A stretch of 64,000 nucleotides of DNA from Paenibacillus sp. XY044. Its GTDB lineage: Bacteria; Bacillota; Bacilli; Paenibacillales; Paenibacillaceae. How positions within the stretch are numbered: position 1 is the stretch's first letter; each line of letters starts with the position of its first letter. The stretch is taken from NCBI RefSeq assembly GCF_002257645.1, contig NZ_NQMO01000003.1, positions 682,001 through 746,000 on the forward strand. Direction: 5' to 3'. This document shows positions 17,322 to 24,793 of this stretch, piece by piece. The notes beneath the pieces are model-generated. The model made no database searches, was not told where the DNA came from, and worked only from the letters and a program-made list of their open reading frames with translations. The translations under genes were made by a program, and so were the position numbers.

Positions 17322-18326
17322 TTACGTGGATTGACGAATGATCAGTTCGGGTTCCAGCTCAATGTCCAGCTCGTTGACCGGCTGCTGGTCGATCAGCTTG
17401 TCCAGGATGGTGCAGGCGGTTCTGCCCATTGCTTCCGTGTCCACCCTGATGGTTGTCAGGGAAGGCGTATAAATGGAGGCGATGTCGATATCATCAAAAC
17501 CGACGACAGCCACTTGTTCCGGTATGCGGACCGATTGTTCGATCAGAAATTTCATGGCGCCGAGCGCAATCATGTCATTTGTCGAAAAAACGGCGGTATA
17601 GCCTCCGGACTTGAAACCTGACCAATGCTGCTGCATCATTCGGTATCCTTCCTCGAAAGTAGAGGCCTGCGGGTAAGCAAGTGATGACGGATCTAGAGGT
17701 GCTTCGATGCCCGTCAAATAGTCACGGAAGCCATTCAATCTCAAGTTATGGCTCCGGTGGGTCTGCGGGCCAGCCAAGATGAAGATACGTTTGTGTCCTA
17801 AACCGGTCAAATATTCGGCTGCCATGATACCTCCGTCCTGATCCCGGTTAACGACATGCACGACATTGTCGACATCGGTAGAGCCGTTCACCATGACGTA
17901 AGGGATGCCGAAGTTATGGATATAATCGATCACATTTTGCTGGAGCCTGCTAATCAGAATGAGTCCGTCCACGCGCTTTTCCAGCATGAAGTCGGCGGAT
18001 CGATGCGACATCTCATGATCCGTCGTCACAAAGACGGAGTAATTCATGCCTGCCGCGGCCGCCAGTATGGCATCCACAATTTTGCCGTAAAACGGGTGGG
18101 AGGCAATCGGATATTCCCTCCGGTAAATCAGTACTCCGATGTTGTGCGTCCGCTGGGATACCATAGCTCTGGCAACGGCGTTCGGCTTGTATTGCAGCTC
18201 CTCAATGACTTTAAGTACCGCGTCTCTTGTTTCCGGGTGGATATAACCTTTTCCCGAAATGACTCTGGACACGGTTGACTTTGACACCCCAGCCAACTGG
18301 GCAATTTCCCTGATCGTATGACTCAT
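17322..18326 (-). CDS. LacI-family repressor of the phosphodiester operon
   Basis: 334 aa. The N-terminal helix-turn-helix and hinge (TIREIAQLAGVSKSTVSRV, residues 3-21) is followed by a sugar-binding-protein-like effector domain with typical VVGFDDIDIA and GRTACTILDKLI near the C-terminus. I start at ATG 18326, where the HTH begins; its RBS is weak (GCGGGG). It leads the operon transcribed to 11093 and probably represses it and itself. The effector is unknown. Confidence 0.92.
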   Translation of the reverse strand: MSHTIREIAQLAGVSKSTVSRVISGKGYIHPETRDAVLKVIEELQYKPNAVARAMVSQRTHNIGVLIYRREYPIASHPFYGKIVDAILAAAAGMNYSVFVTTDHEMSHRSADFMLEKRVDGLILISRLQQNVIDYIHNFGIPYVMVNGSTDVDNVVHVVNRDQDGGIMAAEYLTGLGHKRIFILAGPQTHRSHNLRLNGFRDYLTGIEAPLDPSSLAYPQASTFEEGYRMMQQHWSGFKSGGYTAVFSTNDMIALGAMKFLIEQSVRIPEQVAVVGFDDIDIASIYTPSLTTIRVDTEAMGRTACTILDKLIDQQPVNELDIELEPELIIRQST

Positions 18327-18944
18327 GTCTAACCCCGCTTTCTGAATGTGAGACCGTTCCCACATCCAAAGAATAACTGGTGAATGTAAGCCGTGTATGA
18401 AACGAATTGGCGATCATTATAAAAGCCAATCTCCATGAAAGCCTTTTAATAATCCATATTTAGGGAAAATCACAATAGAACCGCTTCCTTAAGCTTTAAA
18501 TTAGCAAGGAGCAGCATCGTGCCCGGAACGCTTCAAGGCGCAATACATGAATGCCTTATTTGATCGCGGTTCGATCCGGTACGATATGAATTGGCTAAAC
18601 GTGAGTTTTGTAAAATGTTCAATTGTAAAACATCCGTAAAATTTATTTCCGCTGTTGTGGAGCCCATTCGATTGAACCGAAACCGTCGAAATCGGACAAT
18701 TCAAAGAGAAGCCATGGGCTTCCCTTCTATAAATCTTTAGTTCAGGTTCGAATTATGGTGATGGTATAAGGAGGTGATAAGAGAGGTAGTTTACTCTTTG
18801 AAAAGGAGCATGCCGGTTGACAGTGAGAATGTAGGAACGATGGTAAGGAATATGAAGTCGGGCTGTTTAACGCTGTAAAAAGAGAGGGGAGAAGCTTCTA
18901 AGTCCATCGGAGTTCATTGTGGTATGCGGGAACTTGGTGGTTTG
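18327..18944. other. Intergenic region, no supported gene
   Basis: The part next to 18326 must hold the LacI operon promoter; a TATAAT box on the minus strand (18416-18421) has no good -35. Near 18610-18640 GTAAAA recurs three times at 12-15 bp spacing. The part around 18760-18900 is purine-rich with several RBS-like stretches but no convincing ORF. It may contain degraded coding sequence. Confidence 0.4.
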
Positions 18945-19304
18945 TTACCAGGTACAGTCCTCAGCCGAATTTATGGAGTCTTGAAGAAAATGTTTTGAGT
19001 CAGCTAATTTTTTCTGCAGTTCCTCAATTTCATTAATTTTCTCCTCGACGATTTCGATTTGCTTTTCTCTCGGAATTTCTTTACTGGAAAGGATATTTTT
19101 GATCTCATGAATTGAAAATCCAGCTGAAAGTATTGTTTTTAGACTCTTAATATAACTGACTATTCTTTCATCATAAATCCGGTAGTTATGTTCATCTCTT
19201 AACATATATGTCTCGGGAATGATCCCCTTTTTTTCATAGTACCGTATGGTTGATATCGGCAAATCCACCTTTTTGGAAACGTCGCTAATTTTCATCGGAG
19301 CCAC
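18945..19304 (-). CDS. MerR-family redox/aldehyde-type regulator
   Basis: 119 aa. N-terminal winged helix with MerR signature (KISDVSKKVDLPISTIRYYEKKGI, residues 4-27), HNYRIYDERIV, then a dimerisation coiled coil (about residues 75-110). The only cysteine is the penultimate region Cys (EDCTW end), unlike AdhR-type proteins with a mid-protein Cys. Start is GTG 19304 (AAAGGA 4 nt upstream) or ATG 19295. It is divergent from a nitroreductase, and the shared spacer holds a perfect 20-bp palindrome within a 19-bp promoter spacer, so it very likely controls that gene. Confidence 0.92.
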   Translation of the reverse strand: MAPMKISDVSKKVDLPISTIRYYEKKGIIPETYMLRDEHNYRIYDERIVSYIKSLKTILSAGFSIHEIKNILSSKEIPREKQIEIVEEKINEIEELQKKLADSKHFLQDSINSAEDCTW

Positions 19305-19315
19305 AAAATCCTTTC

Positions 19316-19346
19316 TTGCTATGAACTATAGTTCATAGTTTATGCT
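19316..19346 (+). promoter_or_regulatory. MerR-type promoter with 19-bp spacer and palindromic operator
   Basis: TTGCTA (19316-19321) and TATGCT (19341-19346) are separated by 19 bp, the over-long spacing typical of MerR-activated promoters. Centred in the spacer region is the perfect 20-bp palindrome CTATGAACTATAGTTCATAG (19319-19338). The nitroreductase at 19426 is the downstream gene. Confidence 0.85.
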
Positions 19347-19425
19347 TTCCTCATGATAACGAATGGACTTCAAAGGGTCAATTGAGTTATCAGAAGACTC
19401 ATAAAAAAAGAGGAGAGATATCCAT

Positions 19426-20064
19426 ATGATCAGTACGTTTAAAAACAATGATTTCACCCATATCATGAAAGGCCGCCGTTCGATTCGCGCTTATGACCCA
19501 ACGGTTAAAATATCCAGAGAAGAACTTCAAGAAATCATTGAAGAAGCTGCAACCGCCCCATCTTCAGCCAATTTGCAGCCTTGGCGCATCGTTGTCGTTG
19601 AAAGTGAAGAAGGGAAAAATACATTGCGGCCTTTGGTTCGATTCAATACACGGCAAAATGACACATCTTCCGCCATGCTGCTGATCTTTGGTGACATGAA
19701 ATCTTATGAGTATGCGGAAGAGATTTTCAACACTGCTGTTGAACAAGGAAAAATGCCGCCAGAAGTCCGGGATCGGCAATTGGAAAGCATTCAAACGATC
19801 TATCCTACACTCCCAAAAGAAGTTGTAAATGACATCGTAAAAGTGGATAGTGGATTGCTCGCCATGCAGTTAATGTTGACAGCCAGAGCTCATGGCTATG
19901 ATACCAATCCAATGGGTGGATTTGAGACCGATCAAATCGCAGCCGCTTTCGGATTAGACCCGGAAAGATATACTCCGGTAATGATTCTTGCTATCGGCAA
20001 AGCGGATGAGGAAGGTTATGAATCCGTTCGATTAAGTGCAGACAAGATTACTTTTTGGAAATAA
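19426..20064 (+). CDS. Nitroreductase-family FMN oxidoreductase (paralogue 1)
   Basis: 212-aa cytosolic NAD(P)H-dependent flavoprotein. It has the FMN phosphate-binding RRSIRAYD segment (about residues 17-24), the TAPSSANLQPWR motif (about 44-55) and a C-terminal IGKADEEG...RLSADKITFW signature. Such enzymes reduce nitroaromatics or quinones. It is closely related to the enzyme at 29696, sharing identical stretches such as RAHGYDTNP. Strong GAGGAGAG RBS. Controlled by the divergent MerR gene; followed by a terminator. Confidence 0.92.
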   Translation: MISTFKNNDFTHIMKGRRSIRAYDPTVKISREELQEIIEEAATAPSSANLQPWRIVVVESEEGKNTLRPLVRFNTRQNDTSSAMLLIFGDMKSYEYAEEIFNTAVEQGKMPPEVRDRQLESIQTIYPTLPKEVVNDIVKVDSGLLAMQLMLTARAHGYDTNPMGGFETDQIAAAFGLDPERYTPVMILAIGKADEEGYESVRLSADKITFWK

Positions 20065-20071
20065 TATGATG

Positions 20072-20116
20072 CCCATAGTCCGGAAGTTTCAATAAGCCCG
20101 GGCTATGGGTTTCTTT
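20072..20116 (+). terminator. Terminator after nitroreductase 1
   Basis: Stem CCCATAG...CTATGGG, extended by a partly paired CCGG/CCGG region, followed by TTTCTTTTTG. Confidence 0.75.
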
Positions 20117-20264
20117 TTGTAAATATATACTTGTTAGATTGGCAAGCATGCGTTAGGGATCGATCAGCCCCATCTCGCTGGGCACGTGTCATAAGTCATC
20201 TGCATAAGATATGCATGTCATGGGATACAAACGACAAATCAAAATGAATTGAGGGAGATCCAAC

Positions 20265-21131
20265 ATGAACAACTCCATGCGTGCGGTGTGGCCCAGGGAG
20301 TTATGCGACCCAAGCGGGTCCCGCGACGATTCCGACAGGGAAACGAAAAACGGAGCCGCCTCTCGGGATGCAGACCGCGGGATGACGATGGTCATCGATA
20401 AAGGCCTCGGCAGAAATGCGTTCGCAGACATGATCGAAACCGCCTCAGCATACATCGACTGCATCAAATTTGGTTTTGGAACGGCCCCGCTGTATAAAAC
20501 GGATATGCTTCTGTATAAGATCGACCTGGCCAAACAGCGCGGCATATCGGTGATGACAGGCGGCACCTTGCTGGAAATGGCCGTTCAGCAAAATATCGTA
20601 CCTGCGTTTTTTGACGCGGTGTGCAATCTTGGCTTTAATGCGCTGGAAGTATCCGACGGTACGATCGAGCTGTCCCGCCACAAACGCACGGAGCTGATCC
20701 GGGAAGGAAAGAAACGCGGACTTCGGGTCTTTACGGAGTATGGTAAGAAGCTGTCCGGTTCCTTGATTGATGCGGCTATTCTTGCAGATACGGTGGAATT
20801 GGATTTGGCCGCAGGCGCCGAATATGTAACGGTCGAGGCCCGCGAGTCAGGGGTCAGCGTCGGCATTTTTGACAAACACGGGGAATGCAGGGAAGATGTT
20901 TTGGATGACATCCTCAAATTCGTTCCGGATATCCGAAAACTGATTTGGGAGGCGCCCCTTAAAAATCAGCAGGCGATGCTCCTGCGCAAATTCGGCTCCA
21001 ATGTTCACCTGGGAAATATCGCCTCAACGGAAGTGCTGGCACTGGAGACGCTCCGGCGCGGACTCCGCCAGGACACGTTTGAATTTGGCGTCAGGGAGAA
21101 ACCGTCGGATGAATTTTGTTATATGATTTAA
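20265..21131 (+). CDS. Phosphosulfolactate synthase-like protein (ComA/YitD family)
   Basis: 288 aa TIM-barrel protein. After an unusual polar 40-residue N-terminal extension come family segments: MVIDKGLG, IDCIKFGFGTAPLY, GTLLEMAVQQ, GFNALEVSDGTIEL, EYGKKLSGS, VTVEARESG and the C-terminal VHLGNIAS. The family joins sulfite to phosphoenolpyruvate to give (R)-phosphosulfolactate, the first step to sulfolactate (spore component) or coenzyme M. RBS GAGGGAG precedes ATG 20265. No phosphatase or dehydrogenase partners are adjacent. Monocistronic with a terminator. It could relate to sulfite produced by the 51.9-64 kb operon, but that is speculation. Confidence 0.88.
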   Translation: MNNSMRAVWPRELCDPSGSRDDSDRETKNGAASRDADRGMTMVIDKGLGRNAFADMIETASAYIDCIKFGFGTAPLYKTDMLLYKIDLAKQRGISVMTGGTLLEMAVQQNIVPAFFDAVCNLGFNALEVSDGTIELSRHKRTELIREGKKRGLRVFTEYGKKLSGSLIDAAILADTVELDLAAGAEYVTVEARESGVSVGIFDKHGECREDVLDDILKFVPDIRKLIWEAPLKNQQAMLLRKFGSNVHLGNIASTEVLALETLRRGLRQDTFEFGVREKPSDEFCYMI

Positions 21132-21165
21132 TGATCCTTATTGCAGCGTAATTCGCGGCTTGTAA

Positions 21166-21192
21166 AGTCACCTTCCAGAGGTGGCTTTTTTC
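21166..21192 (+). terminator. Terminator after the phosphosulfolactate synthase gene
   Basis: 8-bp stem AGTCACCT/AGGTGGCT (one G-T pair, 5-nt loop) followed by a run of T. Confidence 0.8.
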
Positions 21193-21196
21193 TTTC

Positions 21197-21745
21197 CTAA
21201 TCACATATTCTTTCCAGCAAGGCTCCCAACTGTTCCGCTAACACTTGGTGGGGTACGGGTTTTTCGTTTGTAAACCACCATTCGACTACGGCGGCGTAGG
21301 AAGAGGCCAAAAATTGAACGGCAAGATCCTTATGCAGCCCTTCGTTCTTGCCCCTGGTATTATCCACTTCATCTTGGAACTCTTCAATCAGAAATTTTAT
21401 GAATCTACTGCGGAAAAAGGGTGCTCCTTTACTTGCCAGCATCGTGGAGAAAAATGCGTAATTCCGATCAAAATAATCCGTCCAGATGACGAATCCCGTC
21501 ACAAAATCCAAGTCTGCTGATGCTTCGCATCTTTCCCGAAGTTCGTGAATATGGGTTTCCATCAGTTTATCCAGCAAATCGTATTTATCCATGTAATGCA
21601 GGTAGATCGTTCCGCGGCTGACATTGGCATGGTACGCCAGTTCCTGGATGGTAATATCGTCAAAGTTTTTCTCAGCCATGAGTTCAATGACTGCTGTTTT
21701 TAATGCTTCCTCTGTTTTAAGGATTCTTCGATCGACTTTAGGCAT
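21197..21745 (-). CDS. TetR-family regulator
   Basis: 182 aa. N-terminal TetR helix-turn-helix (ITIQELAYHANVSRGTIYLHYMDKYDLL, about residues 31-58) and an all-helical ligand domain, of the TetR/AcrR type with a C-terminal TetR_C-like region (YAAVVEWWF). It is divergent from the aldo/keto reductase at 22028, its most likely target. The start has only a weak RBS. Inverted GTTCATTAT (about 21834) and ATAATGAAC (about 21891) in the spacer may be operator halves. Confidence 0.9.
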   Translation of the reverse strand: MPKVDRRILKTEEALKTAVIELMAEKNFDDITIQELAYHANVSRGTIYLHYMDKYDLLDKLMETHIHELRERCEASADLDFVTGFVIWTDYFDRNYAFFSTMLASKGAPFFRSRFIKFLIEEFQDEVDNTRGKNEGLHKDLAVQFLASSYAAVVEWWFTNEKPVPHQVLAEQLGALLERICD

Positions 21746-21947
21746 CGTGGCTCACCGAGCTTTCTCTGTGCATTCAACAAATACGATCATGATTGCGGTT
21801 CATATTTTATACTCCAATATAATTATATACAGGCGTTCATTATGTCATCAATATACTTGAAACCATCAGAAATACGGCGTTTATTTAAAATAATGAACAA
21901 TATCCATCATTTCGTTCAGTATTATACGAATCCTACGTATTTAACAA

Positions 21948-21975
21948 TTGCATGTCTGATCATTGGAATTATAAT
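21948..21975 (+). promoter_or_regulatory. Promoter of the aldo/keto reductase gene
   Basis: TTGCAT (21948-21953), 16-bp spacer, perfect TATAAT (21970-21975), about 50 nt before ATG 22028. Confidence 0.7.
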
Positions 21976-22027
21976 GGAAGTCGATGATGATGCACTTACA
22001 TAACATTTTGAAATGGAGGTCTGAGTC

Positions 22028-23008
22028 ATGGAATATATGAAATTCGGAAATACAGGTATGGATGTCTCGCGGATCTGCCTTGGTTGTATGAGCTTCGGCG
22101 ACGTGCAGCCCGGAGGGCATCAATGGGTCCTTGATGAGGAGCGAAGTCGCCCGATCATAAAAAGAGCGCTTGAACTCGGTATCAACTTTTTTGATACGGC
22201 AAACATTTATGCAGGCGGAACCAGTGAAGAGATCGTCGGACGCGCGTTAAAAGATTATGCGAATCGGGATGAAATCGTCCTCGCTACCAAGGTCTGGGGA
22301 CGCATGCATCAAGGACCTAACGGTGGGGGACTTTCCCGGAAGGCGATTATGAGTGAAATCGATAAAAGCTTGATGAGATTAGGGACCGATTATGTAGATC
22401 TCTACATCATCCACCGCTGGGATTACAACACGCCCATTGAAGAAACCATGGAAGCCCTGCATGATGTGGTGAAGTCTGGAAAAGCCAGATATATCGGTGC
22501 TTCTGCCATGTATGCGTGGCAATTTCAGAAGGCGCTTTATGCGGCGGAGAAACATGGCTGGTCTCGTTTTGTCTCCATGCAAAATCACCTGAATCTCATT
22601 TATCGCGAAGAGGAACGGGAGATGATGCCGCTGTGTATGGATCAAAAAATTGCAGTGACACCTTACAGTCCACTAGCATCGGGAAGATTGATTCGCGATT
22701 GGTCGGAAACGACGCATCGATCTGAAACCGACCAAGTCCAAAAATCAAAGTACGATTCGACGGCTGATGTTGACCGTTTGGTCGTTGAGCGAGTGGCTTC
22801 CGTTGCAGAGAATCGCGACGTACCCCGTATCCATATCGCGCTTGCATGGCTGCTGCAAAAAGAATCGGTAGCTGCTCCAATCATCGGGGCCACAAAGATT
22901 AAACAGCTCGAAGACGCTGTAGGTGCGCTATCGGTAAAATTAACTCCGGAAGAGATTGCTTTCCTGGAAGAACCGTATGTTCCGCATCCGGTCGTAGGAG
23001 CGCAGTAA
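22028..23008 (+). CDS. Aldo/keto reductase (AKR, YghZ/general stress type)
   Basis: 326-aa TIM-barrel NADPH oxidoreductase. The catalytic tetrad is visible: Asp in NFFDTANIYAGG, the following Tyr, Lys in VLATKVWG and His in LYIIHRWD. The C-terminal IIGATKIKQLEDAVGAL carries the NADP-binding loop. It reduces carbonyl compounds in the cytosol; the substrate is not predictable. GGAGG lies about 8 nt before ATG 22028. Probably under the divergent TetR regulator; ends at a strong terminator. Confidence 0.93.
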   Translation: MEYMKFGNTGMDVSRICLGCMSFGDVQPGGHQWVLDEERSRPIIKRALELGINFFDTANIYAGGTSEEIVGRALKDYANRDEIVLATKVWGRMHQGPNGGGLSRKAIMSEIDKSLMRLGTDYVDLYIIHRWDYNTPIEETMEALHDVVKSGKARYIGASAMYAWQFQKALYAAEKHGWSRFVSMQNHLNLIYREEEREMMPLCMDQKIAVTPYSPLASGRLIRDWSETTHRSETDQVQKSKYDSTADVDRLVVERVASVAENRDVPRIHIALAWLLQKESVAAPIIGATKIKQLEDAVGALSVKLTPEEIAFLEEPYVPHPVVGAQ

Positions 23009-23016
23009 ACAGACGA

Positions 23017-23049
23017 AAAGGCAGCTCACTTGTTGGGCTGCCTTTCTTG
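23017..23049 (+). terminator. Terminator after the aldo/keto reductase gene
   Basis: Perfect 9-bp stem AAAGGCAGC/GCTGCCTTT with an 11-nt loop, followed by CTTG and T-rich sequence. Confidence 0.75.
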
Positions 23050-23145
23050 CGTGGATGACCGAATTTTGGCCGATATCCAACTAGTTACTATTCCGTCCCG
23101 TTAAGTAAATATAAGGAGAATTTTCTCGAGAAGGGATGGAAGAAC

Positions 23146-24330
23146 ATGAAGAAATGGTTGTGCTTGATCATATCAACGACCGCGGCCCTTAGTATCGGAG
23201 CAGGTGCCCTCGCAGATTCCGCTTCCGCATCTATGACGGAGCCGAAGGGCGATGTAGCGAAAATGTACAGAATCAAGCATGAGATGAAATTTGATCTTCA
23301 AGGGAAAGAGGCAATACTTGACGGCAAGGCCACAACTGTGGATAGGCCCATACGAAAAGACGGCCGTGTATACGTTCCTCTCCGCACCCTTCGGCAGTCC
23401 GGGGCAGCGGACACCGTTACCTGGAATGACGAAAAACGGGAAGTACAAGTCGCGATCCATCCTGAGCTGCTGCCTAAGTTTGGTCATCTAACTTTCCGGA
23501 TCGGCTCAGAGGATGTATACCTTCCGGACGGAAAACCAGTCGGTGAGAAAATTCCGGCACCGTTCATTTCTTCGGGAAAGGCATATATACCGATTCGGGC
23601 GTTGTCCTGGTTAGGAATGGCGGTCTCGGCCGTGAAAGATACAGTCCGTTGGAACTGGAGCGATAAGGTTATAGAGGTGCTGAATCCGGAATGGGAGACG
23701 GACCAAGCCAGTACGACGTTTACCATGCTGTATCAGAAGGATATGTATACTCCGCAGTACATGGTTTCATCCGGAAGCGACGGTTGGGGCGGTTACACAG
23801 GCAAGCTTACACAAAAGGATATTTCCATGGATGGACGGTTGTATAACCGTATTCAGTTTACAGTGAAATTGCGCCCCGGTCCTAACCCCGTGATGCTCAC
23901 TGCCAACTCGGCAGGCAGCAAGATAGTCACAGTGAAGAGGAAAGTAACAGATCCTGCTTCGCTGCCGGTCTCGATCGTCGGTGAGGGGAAAGGGAACATC
24001 GCCTTCACCAGCCCGATCCGGGGTTATATCCAGGTAAAACCGAATCAAAAGATTGATGTGTCTGGAGATATCCTGCAGCATAACGATCTGTATGATAAGC
24101 TGACCTTGAGCGTCGAGCGGTATCAACCGTCGGATGAGGACAGTTATCAAAATTATGAAGAGGTTAACAGCATTGAGCTGCCCCTTAAGGACCAAGCATT
24201 CACAGGTTCGTTCACAATAAGCGAGAAGGGCAGCTATTTGATCAGAGTGCTCAGTTCTGCCTATATTTCTTCCGTAGAATCCGGGCCATGGATGACACAA
24301 TGGGCTGAATTCGTAGTCGAAGTAGAATAG
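23146..24330 (+). CDS. Secreted protein with copper-amine-oxidase N-terminal (stalk) domain
   Basis: 394 aa. Signal peptide of about 28 residues (KKWLCLIISTTAALSIGAGA, cut near SAS). Residues about 60-185 hold two repeats of the stalk domain: RVYVPLRTL...VTWN and KAYIPIRAL...VRWNWSDKVIEV. The remaining 200 residues are a beta-rich region ending in an SSVESGPWMTQWAEFVVEVE strand. Stalk domains are found on many cell-surface Paenibacillus proteins and carry no known catalysis. Function unknown. Confidence 0.88.
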   Translation: MKKWLCLIISTTAALSIGAGALADSASASMTEPKGDVAKMYRIKHEMKFDLQGKEAILDGKATTVDRPIRKDGRVYVPLRTLRQSGAADTVTWNDEKREVQVAIHPELLPKFGHLTFRIGSEDVYLPDGKPVGEKIPAPFISSGKAYIPIRALSWLGMAVSAVKDTVRWNWSDKVIEVLNPEWETDQASTTFTMLYQKDMYTPQYMVSSGSDGWGGYTGKLTQKDISMDGRLYNRIQFTVKLRPGPNPVMLTANSAGSKIVTVKRKVTDPASLPVSIVGEGKGNIAFTSPIRGYIQVKPNQKIDVSGDILQHNDLYDKLTLSVERYQPSDEDSYQNYEEVNSIELPLKDQAFTGSFTISEKGSYLIRVLSSAYISSVESGPWMTQWAEFVVEVE

Positions 24331-24336
24331 GGGGCG

Positions 24337-24528
24337 GTGGCATCCAACGGCTTTTTACGTTGGATCTCACTTCATCAAACGGTCACCTTGACGCTGCAAG
24401 AGTTGGAAGATGGAAAGGTGAACCTTCATCTCGAACAATCCGGATTTTCTAATAATGAAGGACTCGAAGGCGCTAAGTATGACTGGAGCAATTGGGTCGG
24501 CGAGCTTGAAAAGGTGTTGGGGCATTAA
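24337..24528 (+). pseudogene. Remnant of an SRPBCC/AHSA1-type protein (C-terminal part)
   Basis: A 63-codon stretch beginning at GTG has the C-terminal pattern of Aha1/SRPBCC proteins: TVTLTLQELEDGKVNLHLEQ, SGF, then a WVGELEKVLGH end. Full-length members have about 140-160 aa and the N-terminal half is absent here; upstream sequence belongs to the stalk protein. There is no good RBS. Either a truncated remnant or a chance-coded fragment; the remnant is more likely. Confidence 0.55.
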
Positions 24529-24704
24529 CCTCATTGCATGCTAAGTATCATCTTTCATAAGGCTAGGATGATTGGGGTTACCTGCCTGATGCGATCAACA
24601 TAAACCGGCTGCATGTCGTTTGCGGCAGGTAATGTCTACTTCCGATTTTACCTAAGGACAGTTGGAGCTTGCTATCTGCAAAGTTTTCTTCTGTCCGACT
24701 TGCT

Positions 24705-24733
24705 TTGGACATGAATGGTGCACTTCCTATGAC
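24705..24733 (+). promoter_or_regulatory. Putative promoter of the UvrA-like gene
   Basis: TTGGAC (24705-24710), 17-bp spacer, TATGAC (24728-24733), about 60 nt before ATG 24794. Confidence 0.5.
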
Positions 24734-24793
24734 AATGAATGGTACAATACGAATGTAACAAGTGAAATGAACACGAACGGAAGGATGTTAGCC

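Noticed and set aside
18801..18880. A 22-codon ORF starting ATG 18810 after AAAAGGAG
   Set aside because: The RBS is only 1 nt from the ATG and the peptide has no recognised features; treated as chance.
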